This document shows positions 14,978 to 23,474 of a stretch of 32,662 bases of DNA, one piece after another. A model generated the notes under the pieces. The model was not told the origin of the DNA. It made no database searches and was given only the letters and a program-made list of their open reading frames with translations. Within the stretch, counting starts at the first letter, position 1. Every line of letters starts with the position of its first letter. Both the position numbers and the translations under genes were made by a program. Origin of the DNA: Candidatus Pacearchaeota archaeon (lineage in GTDB: Archaea > Nanoarchaeota > Nanoarchaeia > Pacearchaeales > GW2011-AR1); the NCBI GenBank assembly GCA_002686195.1, contig NZAS01000145.1, positions 1 through 32,662 on the forward strand, read 5' to 3'.

Positions 14978-15804
14978 ATAAATAATTTTTCCATTTGATT
15001 GTTTGTGAATTCTACTAATTCAGATTTTGCCATATCTTTACTTGGTAAAAATATTTTTTCTTCATCTATATAATCTATAGTTATTTCAGGTTTTAAGATA
15101 TATCTACTAGTACATGCATGAGGTCCCTTGTCTGTTAAAATATTATCTCTCATATCATAATGCATTTCATATAGGTGTAAACTACCAGTGCTGTGATAAT
15201 AAGAACCTAATTCTAAGTCAGGATATATTTCTCTTAATTCATTTAACATTAGTTGTTGGAATAAACAGAAATTAAAAATATCATTACATAAACCAAAAAT
15301 AATATCATTACTTCTCATGTTTACTCCAAGGTGTAATTTATTATCTCTAATAAATACTTGCATATATTGAGTACATGGAATATCAAACCAATTTTTAGTT
15401 TTATGATATGGTTGACCAATAACTATTGTACATCTTCTAGAATCTTTATCTTTTGTAAGTTCTTCCTTAATCCAATCCCATTGTTCACCTAATATAAAAG
15501 TACCATAATTAGATTCTACTTCTTTTTGACCATCTTGTATTCTTAGCCAGATATTAGCACATTTGCCTATATTTTCTACATTTCTATTTCTTGAAAGATA
15601 CCATAGAAATTCCATAACAGCATAATTTATATTAAATTTTCTAGATGGAAATCCTATATCTAAATTTGTTGGGTCTGTTAATCTCATAGACCTAAATAGT
15701 AATTCTGTTTGATTACTGCCATTACTACTTACTTCGTTTCCAGAGGTAGATATTGCTGATAATTCTGAGAAAAATAAATCGTGTAAACTATTAAATTTAT
15801 TCAT
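14974..15804 (-). CDS. thymidylate-synthase-family pyrimidine hydroxymethylase (dCMP/dUMP)
   Basis: A 276-aa member of the thymidylate synthase superfamily. Visible are MEFLWYL (substrate Glu65), DSRRC (phosphate arginines 123-124), catalytic Cys144 in DIPCTQYMQ, NMRSNDIIFGLCNDIF (162-177) and GSLHLYEMHY (207-216). The order and spacing match T4 gp42 dCMP hydroxymethylase (NMRSNDVVFGFRNDY, SLHVY) better than ThyA. In ThyA the base-contacting residue at the position of Asp175 is Asn; gp42 has Asp there and uses dCMP. I therefore expect 5-hydroxymethyl-pyrimidine synthesis, with dCMP more likely than dUMP, though family members with dUMP preference exist. It has its own promoter-like box and a weak AGG site, and leads the DUF6378-dUTPase unit. 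Confidence 0.8.
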   Translation of the reverse strand: MNKFNSLHDLFFSELSAISTSGNEVSSNGSNQTELLFRSMRLTDPTNLDIGFPSRKFNINYAVMEFLWYLSRNRNVENIGKCANIWLRIQDGQKEVESNYGTFILGEQWDWIKEELTKDKDSRRCTIVIGQPYHKTKNWFDIPCTQYMQVFIRDNKLHLGVNMRSNDIIFGLCNDIFNFCLFQQLMLNELREIYPDLELGSYYHSTGSLHLYEMHYDMRDNILTDKGPHACTSRYILKPEITIDYIDEEKIFLPSKDMAKSELVEFTNNQMEKLFI

Positions 15805-15827
15805 GTAACCTAGTTATTTTTTATATA

Positions 15828-15852
15828 ACTAATATAATAAAAATTTTTGAAT
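15828..15852 (-). promoter_or_regulatory. AT-rich promoter-like element before hydroxymethylase
   Basis: Minus strand GATTCAAAAATTTTTATTATATTAG, starting within the stop region of the oxidoreductase gene and ending about 24 nt before the hydroxymethylase ATG. It matches the recurrent TTTATTATATTA element. Function is inferred from recurrence. Confidence 0.5.
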
Positions 15853-16803
15853 CTATAAAACTTTTTTGTGATTATTTTCATTAGAACTATAAAATTCTTT
15901 TAGCTGCATGGCTCTATTATATATTGTTTCTAATGTTGTATTTTCGTTCCATTCAGAGAATCTACCTATAAGGTCTATTCCCATAATTTTTGTTATATTT
16001 AGATTATCAGATATTTGTGTAGATTCTACATACTTTAGAATTTTATTTCCCTCTATATGTTTTTCATATATATTTCTCATTGATTCATATATTATTTTAT
16101 CATTTATATATGTCTTTCTAAAATATGGTTTTCCTGTCACTAAAACTTGCTTGTATAAATTTGAAATAATTTTATCTTCTTTTGATTCAAGACTACATAC
16201 ATAAACAAATTTGTCATTGTATGGTAAATTAAATCCTTCAAGACAATTGTTTTCAATTATAGAATCTATTATTTTACTTGTTCTATCCAAATTTGCTAAA
16301 TCAATTATGTTTATGGTTGAAATTAGTCTTTCAAATTTGACGCTTTCATCACTAAAAAATATGGTACCATTTATATCAATATGTTCTATTGTTTTATCTA
16401 TCACCCGTTTATTTACAGTTTCTTTAATTTTTTCAAAAAGCAATTCGAAACTGTCTTCTGGGCCTAAATCATCAATACTAACATATTTTTGGTATTTCAA
16501 ATAATTATTTTTATATGATTCTTCTGTTATTGTCTTTCCTCTAGTGTAAAGTGAGTAAAGCTTTCCAAAATTTTTAGGCATTACTGTTGTGGAATTTCCT
16601 CTATCATCATAAAATCTTTGATATTCCTTAATCTTAACATCTTCAAATTCTTTTTTAACCAGGCCCAATAATGATTGATATATTATTTTAGGACCAGCGT
16701 TATAGTCCAAATCCTCAAGAGTTTTGTGTTTTATTAACGTAGTATCGCTTAACAGATAAGACAAAAAATAAGCTGCTGAATTATTTCCTATAATATATTT
16801 CAT
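15853..16803 (-). CDS. FAD/NAD-binding oxidoreductase-like protein
   Basis: A 316-aa protein beginning MKYIIGNNSAAYFLSYLL, a Rossmann dinucleotide-binding start (GxxxxA type) as in amine oxidase, protoporphyrinogen oxidase and UDP-galactopyranose mutase families. Further echoes are TRGKTITEESYKNNY, the INGTIFFSDESVKFERLISTINIIDLANL strand-turn (typical of the flavoprotein substrate-domain return), and a C-terminal RFSEWNENTTLETIYNRA, like the GR-x-x-E-W region of the mutases. A flavin-dependent role, perhaps on a nucleotide sugar, is inferred. The frame can be read to 16920, but the extra 39 residues overlap the next gene and do not fit the fold, so I start at 16803, 1 nt after the upstream stop. 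No Shine-Dalgarno is seen. Confidence 0.55.
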   Translation of the reverse strand: MKYIIGNNSAAYFLSYLLSDTTLIKHKTLEDLDYNAGPKIIYQSLLGLVKKEFEDVKIKEYQRFYDDRGNSTTVMPKNFGKLYSLYTRGKTITEESYKNNYLKYQKYVSIDDLGPEDSFELLFEKIKETVNKRVIDKTIEHIDINGTIFFSDESVKFERLISTINIIDLANLDRTSKIIDSIIENNCLEGFNLPYNDKFVYVCSLESKEDKIISNLYKQVLVTGKPYFRKTYINDKIIYESMRNIYEKHIEGNKILKYVESTQISDNLNITKIMGIDLIGRFSEWNENTTLETIYNRAMQLKEFYSSNENNHKKVL

Positions 16804-16804
16804 T

Positions 16805-19800
16805 TTATGATGTATCATATATAAACATGATATCAATGCTGGTAGAAAAAACTGTTGGACAACTGTCGTATGATGCTGTAACTTCAAATCTAGTGGATTG
16901 TGAAAGAACTGTTTCTCCATGTCCTTGGGGGTGCCCTACGTATGGCGTGTGGGCAATATTATTGTGTACGTTGGATGATGACCACCCAAGCATAGTTGGG
17001 AGTCCAGGAACCCTCCGGTGGGCTGGAAAGAAAGTTGGACATTCAACGAATGATTCAGATGTCATGGTATCTGTAAATGATCCCGTAACCAAGTCTGGAA
17101 CATTAGTGGCTCCATGGGTAAGTTCATCGGCATGGTGACCGTAAATTGCAATTTCTCTAGCTTTCCACCTAAAAGTAAGTCCTGTTCCTGTATTTGACAG
17201 GCCGGAGTTTGCTACTGGGGGCGGCTTTATAGTTGTATTTGGCCAATTGGGATATGGACCATGTACTGGAGCCGCTGCAGAACAAGAACCCGAGTGGTCA
17301 TAACTCATCATGGGCGGCCTAATATCTATCAATCCATCCATCTGGTGACAAAATGCACCGGATATGAATGGCGCAGGAGCATTATCATGAACTGATACTA
17401 CTGTTGACTGGGTATGTGCCGTTTGCCATGAACCTGATTGAAAACTCATTGCAACTACATCATAGTATGTTATAATGGATGCTGAGTTATTAGCATGGTC
17501 TTGATTATGGTGCAGTGGAAACTCGCCACTTGCAGAAAAAAATGACATACTCGCCACAGGTATGTTAAATGTGACTGTTGTTTGGGCTGATGAAGTACAT
17601 GTAGAGTCAGGTCCTCCACAACCAGTGGTTCTTAAAAATACAGGCATTGGTTGTCCATAGCTGGCAGTGTTGGATGAAGTCATAAAATAGTAGGAGGTTG
17701 ACACATTTGGAACTGTGGTAACCATGTGCTGGGAAGAAGAAATTCTTATACCTCCAAGAAAATTGTGTGAACCACTGTTGTTAATATATCCTCCTAAACC
17801 GCCCACAACTATCTCATCATACGATCCTGAAAATCCTGCATTCATGCCATTATTTCTGGAAGTATCCCACCCCTCATCTGCTGTATTTTCTACAGTAAAG
17901 ACTGCATTTTCTGCTAGTCCAGACCATGAACCAGCAAATGACACTGAAGTTTCACATGTACCGCAATCACCCACAACGTATGGGGCACCTACAAATACTC
18001 CTGGGGAAGGGTCTGGTTCTACCGTCATATTTACAGTATCTGTATCCGTGCAAGTTACCGTGTATGATGTAGATACTATTGTATGTTGACTGCTGCTCAC
18101 AACATTCCATTGATAGGTTGCAGTTGTGCAATCTGCCTGCATGAATGGGCTTACTGGGTCAGTAAGGACATATATGTTTGAAAAAATGGGTGATGTAAGC
18201 GGTACAGATGGTTCAACATATGTCCAGAATCCGCTACCTGTTGCATGCATTGCGTAATCAGTTCCTTTTGAACATTGGGTCATATCTTCGCCTGCATTTG
18301 CTGATGCTGAAACTACCTTTATATATACCGTATCTGAAAAGTCGCAATCTCCATTAGTTATACATAAGCTCATTGTCCACATTCCTGAAAATGTTGGGTG
18401 CGTCAGATATGCTTCTGAATTTAGTGAATGAGAGTCACGGAAGTTTATAACTGGAGAAAAGTACGGTCCAAGAGCTTTTCCTGGAACCGTTGTACATTGC
18501 CAATCAATAACAGTTTGTCCACTATCCAAATCTGCGCCTGCAACACTCCAAGTTGGAGGTCCAGCCAATGGAAAGCTATATATTGGCCCAAATCCCTGCA
18601 TAGATATAGTTGGATAACACTGTACATCATTTACTCCTGCATCTATTCCTGGGTTAAACCATACCGTCGTACTTCCAGAAATGTCTGGACAACAATTTGG
18701 AGTATATGTGACGGTTGGTACTTGTGGTGCACTCATGCTTGGTTGACCGCTGGCGCTATTAAAACAAAGGCTGTTAGAAACTGAAGCCGTAAATGATATG
18801 ACGGTACTACCAAGAGCATGGGTTGCCGGGTCAGCTATAAACATATCAGGTCCATCTATAACTGATACAAACGCTCCTGCATCATCACAATCATAATTTA
18901 TTGTATCATAATGTTCGGCACCAAACACATATGCTAGATTCGTTGCTGTGCCGTAATCTTGCTGACAAATAGATGAAGAGCCATTCCATGAAGGTCCCTT
19001 ATTTAGCTGTAGTAAAAAACAGCAAGAACTTGTCATTTGTAGCGAATTAACGAGAATGCTTTCTTGATAACAAATATTCATTTCGTATGGCAATGCCGAA
19101 GCAGAAAATGAAAGTGTCACGTTGGTGACAGCTCCTGGTATCAGATCAGCATTTGTATTCATACCAACCGGAAACGGAGGGACATCCGGAACTTGGTACC
19201 ACAATGGCTCGGATCCTAAAATTGAAGTTGAACCAGATAATAGTAGTGGACCGAAACCTATAAATGATTCTGTAAAAATATCCATTCCACCAATTGTAGC
19301 AGAATTAGAAACACAAAAAGATAATGTGCTATTGCATGGAATACCTTGTATGCTTGCACTCGGTCCACATGAGCAATAATTACTAACCTGTCCTCTTAAA
19401 ACCATTCCATTTTCAAGCTGATAACTATTTGTTCCAGTTGTTATCCAATCTACTGCTATGCCGTCATAAGGACCAGTTGTTATTGACGTGACAGTGACAA
19501 ATTGATATACATCATTTAACCATGAAACTAACTTTACTCCAGGTACAAGTTGCCATGCATAAATATACTGATTTTGAGATGTTCCTCCTCCTAACCACCG
19601 TAGAATTTCTTGTTGTGGGCTACAAGAAAAACTAAAACCATCGTCTGTGTCTATTTTCGTGTGGGGTTGATTTGGCGGGGTGCTACTTCCACTACCAACA
19701 AAAAGGTAAACAAAATCAACACAACCATTTAATCTATCCTTTGTTTGAACGCTTTCTGATAAGTAAAATTGTGCGCAATTAACTGATGGGGCCGCACCAA

Positions 19801-19912
19801 CTGGTCTCCATGGATGGGGTTTTAAACTTGAAAAAACGCTTTGAGATAGCTCAACCGTTGTTAAATTACCAAACTCGGTACTTATGCTTGAAGTATTGTC
19901 AGATATACACAT
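16805..19912 (-). CDS. giant Cys-rich beta-rich putative virion surface protein
   Basis: A 1035-aa protein with no family I can name. It is rich in Ser, Thr, Gly, Pro and Cys, nearly free of Lys runs, with no signal peptide or membrane helix, and looks like a chain of beta-sandwich repeats. About two thirds along, VVSASANAGEDMTQCSKG resembles the spacer of PKD/SprB-type adhesin repeats. Cysteine pairs recur (YCSCG, SSCCF, NCCPD, GDCGTC). The C-terminal about 150 residues are His-rich (YGHHADELTHG, NNIAHTPYVGH). Base composition is visibly more GC-rich than neighbouring genes, suggesting separate origin or selection. It may be a tail fibre, capsid decoration or host-binding protein, or something delivered outside. 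It is out of place among nucleotide-metabolism genes. The ATG follows an AT-rich box with no ribosome site. Confidence 0.75.
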   Translation of the reverse strand: MCISDNTSSISTEFGNLTTVELSQSVFSSLKPHPWRPVGAAPSVNCAQFYLSESVQTKDRLNGCVDFVYLFVGSGSSTPPNQPHTKIDTDDGFSFSCSPQQEILRWLGGGTSQNQYIYAWQLVPGVKLVSWLNDVYQFVTVTSITTGPYDGIAVDWITTGTNSYQLENGMVLRGQVSNYCSCGPSASIQGIPCNSTLSFCVSNSATIGGMDIFTESFIGFGPLLLSGSTSILGSEPLWYQVPDVPPFPVGMNTNADLIPGAVTNVTLSFSASALPYEMNICYQESILVNSLQMTSSCCFLLQLNKGPSWNGSSSICQQDYGTATNLAYVFGAEHYDTINYDCDDAGAFVSVIDGPDMFIADPATHALGSTVISFTASVSNSLCFNSASGQPSMSAPQVPTVTYTPNCCPDISGSTTVWFNPGIDAGVNDVQCYPTISMQGFGPIYSFPLAGPPTWSVAGADLDSGQTVIDWQCTTVPGKALGPYFSPVINFRDSHSLNSEAYLTHPTFSGMWTMSLCITNGDCDFSDTVYIKVVSASANAGEDMTQCSKGTDYAMHATGSGFWTYVEPSVPLTSPIFSNIYVLTDPVSPFMQADCTTATYQWNVVSSSQHTIVSTSYTVTCTDTDTVNMTVEPDPSPGVFVGAPYVVGDCGTCETSVSFAGSWSGLAENAVFTVENTADEGWDTSRNNGMNAGFSGSYDEIVVGGLGGYINNSGSHNFLGGIRISSSQHMVTTVPNVSTSYYFMTSSNTASYGQPMPVFLRTTGCGGPDSTCTSSAQTTVTFNIPVASMSFFSASGEFPLHHNQDHANNSASIITYYDVVAMSFQSGSWQTAHTQSTVVSVHDNAPAPFISGAFCHQMDGLIDIRPPMMSYDHSGSCSAAAPVHGPYPNWPNTTIKPPPVANSGLSNTGTGLTFRWKAREIAIYGHHADELTHGATNVPDLVTGSFTDTMTSESFVECPTFFPAHRRVPGLPTMLGWSSSNVHNNIAHTPYVGHPQGHGETVLSQSTRFEVTASYDSCPTVFSTSIDIMFIYDTS

Positions 19913-19936
19913 ATATATAAATATACAAATCCAATG
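19913..19936 (-). promoter_or_regulatory. AT-rich promoter-like element abutting ATG
   Basis: Minus strand CATTGGATTTGTATATTTATATAT runs directly into the ATG of the 1035-aa protein. It shares TGTATATTTATATATATG with the element before the gene at 2950. A separate promoter would fit the odd character of the following gene. Inference from recurrence. Confidence 0.4.
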
Positions 19937-19939
19937 AAT

Positions 19940-20137
19940 CTATTTACGCATCCAAGCATCTAATTCATCTGGTGAAGGCCACCTTAATTCCCTTTCGCAA
20001 TTATCACAAACATAAACAGTCGTTCCAGCTCTGACTGTCTTTATATGTTTATACTTGTGTTTACAAGCATCTTGAAATTTTTTTATCTCTTTCTGAATCT
20101 CTTTTATTCTTGAGTTCAGTTTGTCTATTCGTACCAT
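19940..20137 (-). CDS. small coiled-coil/zinc-finger-like protein
   Basis: A 65-aa protein. Residues 4-24 form a strongly charged amphipathic helix (coiled-coil-like). They are followed by ACKHKYKH (Cys25, His27/His31) and VCDNCE (Cys44, Cys47), a likely single zinc site, and the end PSPDELDAWMRK. Role unknown; nucleic-acid or protein binding is the usual guess for such modules. GGAG lies 7 nt before the ATG. The gene fills the gap between the ribonucleotide reductase and the giant surface protein. Confidence 0.65.
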   Translation of the reverse strand: MVRIDKLNSRIKEIQKEIKKFQDACKHKYKHIKTVRAGTTVYVCDNCERELRWPSPDELDAWMRK

Positions 20138-20181
20138 GAGTTGTCTCCATTAATTCTTTAATGTATAACTCATAAATCCAA

Positions 20182-22041
20182 TCAGGTTATTTCACAACTA
20201 CCTCCAGTGCAAGCCAATTCTCCTGAAAGATTTGTGTTATCTTCTATCTCGATAACCTCAGACAAATCTACTTCTGTTAGTGATTTCATCATTTCAATGT
20301 ATCTGTCTTTGTTAATATCTTCAAATGGTGATTGTGTATATGTACCACCATTATATGGTAAAACTGCTAGTCCATTATAATATTCTCTGTTTTCCCACAT
20401 CCATTCTCCAGTATATTCCCAATCTTTTTCTTTTAATGAAATGGTTGCAGATACATTATGTGTATTTGAACCTTTTCTGTGGCCACCCCTTACCCAATCA
20501 GTTGCAACTTTTTTAACTCTATCTAAAAGTTGAAATGGTGATTCTGTTCTCATTATTGCTCCTTTCGGTGCCTTTTGTGGAACTTGAATTACCGCAGTAT
20601 CGTGTGGTCTGAAATATTCGTCTTCAATTAATTCAGAATGGTTTTTTTGTAAGTACTCATATATTGACTCATTCTTACCAACTCTTAATCTTCTAATATA
20701 ATAGTTATTATGCCAAGCGTGTATACCTGAACTTGTCCCTAATACTAAAGAAGTTGTTCCTGCAGGTTTTACTGTAGTACATCTTGCTGCTCTATTTATT
20801 CCAATTAGTTTTGCAACTCTTGAATTTTCTCTTTTAACTACAGCGGCTGCTTTTTTCATATCATAACCCAGCACAACACCACTACTTATTCCTGTCATTG
20901 AAACTCCGATAAGAGCTTCCTTCTCTGTAGTTTCTTGCCAAACTTCTCTTAAATAATGGAACTCTGAATACCCAGCTTGCAATGTTCCAATGAATGCGGC
21001 AGCTTTTACCCTTTCATTCAAGTCTTTCTGGGATTGTATATTGGAAACATTTACTTCACAAAGATTACAGAATTGGTAAGGCCTTAAAGCTATCTCACAA
21101 CAAGGGTTGGTTCCCCAATCCTTATCATTATTAAAGTAAATTCCTGGTTCTCCATTTCCTGATAGTTCTACTCTTTTCCATAAATCCATAAAAAATTCTT
21201 TACTTATTTTATGTCTCATTAGTACTGCTGAATTATTTGCTCTACCTCTTTGTGAATTTAATTCCCACCATCTACCGACTTTGCACCCAATCATTTCATC
21301 ATCATCTGCGCTGAATAAACTAATAAGAGCTGCTCTTCTAATACCGCCAGCAAGTACTGCGTCTGCTATATAACACACAATATCATGTGCTTCAAGTGTT
21401 GTTAATTTATCTCCAGTTTCTTTTGTTTCAAGTATACCCTTAATTTTAACAATACATTCTTTTAGTGGTTGGGGTCCTGGGGCTTTTCCTCCTGATGTCA
21501 CGAGCATGGCTCCTTTGGGTCTGATGTCGCTATAATCAAAACAAATTTTTGAACCGCCACCATTCATGTAAGATTTCATAAGCACTTTAACTGCATCAGC
21601 CCATCCCTCTATAGAATCTCCAATTAGGAATCTGCGGTTTCTTTTTGGGTATGGCTTTTGAATTATCGGTAATTTTTCAACATGATGTTTTTGTACTGAA
21701 TAACCAACACCTGTGCCGCCTAACAGCAAAAACATTGTTTCGCTAAAAGCATCAATATGGTCAATTGGGAGATAAGCACAGTTATAAATTCTATTTGGAG
21801 AAATTTCAATTGGTTTTCCTGCAAATTGCATACTTCTCATTGAAGGAAGTACTTTTTTATCATAAACATATTGATATGCATTAGCAATTTGGGCCCTTAG
21901 TTCGGGATATTTTTTAAGATGCATTAGTCTATTTCTATCAACTAATTCTTCCCACGTCTCTCTTCGATTTAATTCCGGAACATACTTTGCATACTTCATG
22001 TAAACTGTGATTTCAGATAAAATCTGATTGGATATGTCCAT
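20182..22041 (-). CDS. nrdJ: adenosylcobalamin-dependent (class II) ribonucleotide reductase
   Basis: A 619-aa monomeric class II reductase that would make deoxynucleotides using vitamin B12 and no oxygen. Key features are NCAYL (Cys88, active-site thiol pair partner), LLGGTGVGYSVQ, SGGKAPGPQPL, NPCCEIALRPYQFCNL (thiyl radical Cys314, Glu316, and the Asn of NPC), CTTVKPAGTTSLVLG, and a C-terminal redox pair ACTGGSC (Cys611, Cys616) with the spacing seen in the Lactobacillus enzyme. It is shorter than that enzyme (about 740 aa). The frame extends five codons to an ATG at 22056, but GGAG lies 9 nt before the ATG at 22041, so I use that. It lies just downstream of the replication genes but after a terminator, so it is expressed separately. 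Confidence 0.93.
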   Translation of the reverse strand: MDISNQILSEITVYMKYAKYVPELNRRETWEELVDRNRLMHLKKYPELRAQIANAYQYVYDKKVLPSMRSMQFAGKPIEISPNRIYNCAYLPIDHIDAFSETMFLLLGGTGVGYSVQKHHVEKLPIIQKPYPKRNRRFLIGDSIEGWADAVKVLMKSYMNGGGSKICFDYSDIRPKGAMLVTSGGKAPGPQPLKECIVKIKGILETKETGDKLTTLEAHDIVCYIADAVLAGGIRRAALISLFSADDDEMIGCKVGRWWELNSQRGRANNSAVLMRHKISKEFFMDLWKRVELSGNGEPGIYFNNDKDWGTNPCCEIALRPYQFCNLCEVNVSNIQSQKDLNERVKAAAFIGTLQAGYSEFHYLREVWQETTEKEALIGVSMTGISSGVVLGYDMKKAAAVVKRENSRVAKLIGINRAARCTTVKPAGTTSLVLGTSSGIHAWHNNYYIRRLRVGKNESIYEYLQKNHSELIEDEYFRPHDTAVIQVPQKAPKGAIMRTESPFQLLDRVKKVATDWVRGGHRKGSNTHNVSATISLKEKDWEYTGEWMWENREYYNGLAVLPYNGGTYTQSPFEDINKDRYIEMMKSLTEVDLSEVIEIEDNTNLSGELACTGGSCEIT

Positions 22042-22074
22042 GTTATGTTTCTCCATTTAAATAACTATACTTTT

Positions 22075-22105
22075 AAAAAAAATAACTGGCCGTTATACCA
22101 GTCAT
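22075..22105 (-). terminator. rho-independent terminator after helicase gene
   Basis: Minus strand TGACTGG (22105-22099) pairs with CCAGTTA (22090-22084) across an 8-nt loop, 7 bp with one G-U. It is followed by a T-rich tract (TTTTTTTT at 22082-22075). It should end the gp32-UvsX-exonuclease-helicase transcript before the reductase gene. Confidence 0.75.
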
Positions 22106-22130
22106 CAATAAATATCGATATATACATATA

Positions 22131-23474
22131 TCAGTTCATCTCGTCAAATTTCTTTTTCATCATTCTTCTTAAATATTCATTGTGGTTATCCATTTCTTTT
22201 GTAGTTTCTTTTCCTTGTATTGACGTGTCTACATATATATCTATTTGTCCATTTGATGCATTCATTTTACTTGGAAAAGTAATTCCATCTGGTCCAAATC
22301 TATTTTTGATAACATGCCATCTACCTGTGTTAGCCAACTTATCTTCTATTTTTCTGCTTAATGATAATACAAAATCAGCTACCATTATTTTTGCATATGA
22401 TTCTGCTATTTTTTCAGCTCCAATAATATCTTGTTCTAATGCACTTCTATTTGCTTGGGATGCTGTCCAGACTGGTATTTGATATTCCCCAGCCAAACCC
22501 CTTAAGTCTTCATATATGTTTCCAAGTTCATGTCTAATTTCTTTACCATGACCTCTTAATAAATCTGCATAGTCTACTATTACTAAATCAGGTTTTTTGC
22601 CTAGAGCTGCGCATCTTTGTATGTGTGAAGCTATTGTATTTACTGTTGCAGCCTTCGTTGGATAATATTTTACAATTAAGTCTCCGTCTAAGCTTCCAAT
22701 ATTTCTTTTAACTTCATCAATATTATATTTTAGTTCTTGGGCCTGTATTCCTGTAAATACTGCATCATATCTTAATCCTACATAAGCTGCATTTAATTCT
22801 AGAGTATAATGTATTACATTTAATCCTGCTTTAACTGCATTTGCACCAACGTTTACTAATGCCCACGACTTACCAATTCCTGCAGGAGCTACCATTACGC
22901 CTAATTCTCCGCTACCTAATCCACCATCCATCAAATCATCAATAGAATCCCAACCAGTTTTAACTGTGCTTCTAACAGATTCTAGGTATCTATCATCTAT
23001 ATGAATATTATATTCATGGCCTACATCTTTTTCAATTCCTGCTCTAAGAGCGGCATCTATTTTAGATTTTATTGAGTCATAATCCCCTCTATTTAACAAT
23101 TCTACAGATTCAACTATGGCTTTTTTTATTTCTTGATTTTTGCAAAATTCTATAGCTTTTTCTTTTACAAATTCTAAATCTTCTGCTTCCATTTGTTGGA
23201 ATGCAGATTTTATATTTTCAGCAACAGTTTTTTTTAGAAGGTCATTTTCTATTTCTATTATTTTAATCTTCATAGCTTCTATTGTCGGTACTGAATTATA
23301 TTCTTTGAAATAATCCTTTATCATATCTAATATAACAATATTTGCTTCTGATTCAAAATATGAAGAATCTAGTAAATCTGAAATTTGCTGTAAAAATAAT
23401 CGGTCCTTTAGTAATAAGGCTATGAGTTTTATTTGAAAAGAATATCCAAAATCGCTTAGCTTATTTACTTTCAT
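22131..23474 (-). CDS. DnaB-type replicative helicase (T4 gp41-like)
   Basis: A 447-aa hexameric 5'-3' helicase. An N-terminal helical domain (about 1-150) precedes the RecA-like core, with Walker A APAGIGKS (196-203), Walker B LVIVDYADL (297-305, Asp301), the sensor segment VWTASQANRSA with the polar/Arg finger region, and a C-terminal FVLSLSRKIEDK...GRWHVIKNRFG block typical of DnaB/gp41. It unwinds DNA ahead of the family B polymerase and should load a primase, which is not in this window. AGGAG lies 7 nt before the ATG. The stop of the upstream exonuclease overlaps its start by 4 nt. Last gene before a terminator. Confidence 0.93.
   Translation of the reverse strand: MKVNKLSDFGYSFQIKLIALLLKDRLFLQQISDLLDSSYFESEANIVILDMIKDYFKEYNSVPTIEAMKIKIIEIENDLLKKTVAENIKSAFQQMEAEDLEFVKEKAIEFCKNQEIKKAIVESVELLNRGDYDSIKSKIDAALRAGIEKDVGHEYNIHIDDRYLESVRSTVKTGWDSIDDLMDGGLGSGELGVMVAPAGIGKSWALVNVGANAVKAGLNVIHYTLELNAAYVGLRYDAVFTGIQAQELKYNIDEVKRNIGSLDGDLIVKYYPTKAATVNTIASHIQRCAALGKKPDLVIVDYADLLRGHGKEIRHELGNIYEDLRGLAGEYQIPVWTASQANRSALEQDIIGAEKIAESYAKIMVADFVLSLSRKIEDKLANTGRWHVIKNRFGPDGITFPSKMNASNGQIDIYVDTSIQGKETTKEMDNHNEYLRRMMKKKFDEMN

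Noticed and set aside
16804..16920. N-terminal extension of the FAD-like protein to the ATG at 16920
   Set aside because: It overlaps the end of the 1035-aa gene by 116 nt; the dinucleotide-binding fold begins at the internal Met encoded at 16803.
16805..19912. Assigning a Bacteroidetes host from the PKD/SprB-like segment
   Set aside because: Most genes carry clear AGGAG ribosome sites, which Bacteroidetes rarely use; one adhesin-like segment is not enough to name a host.
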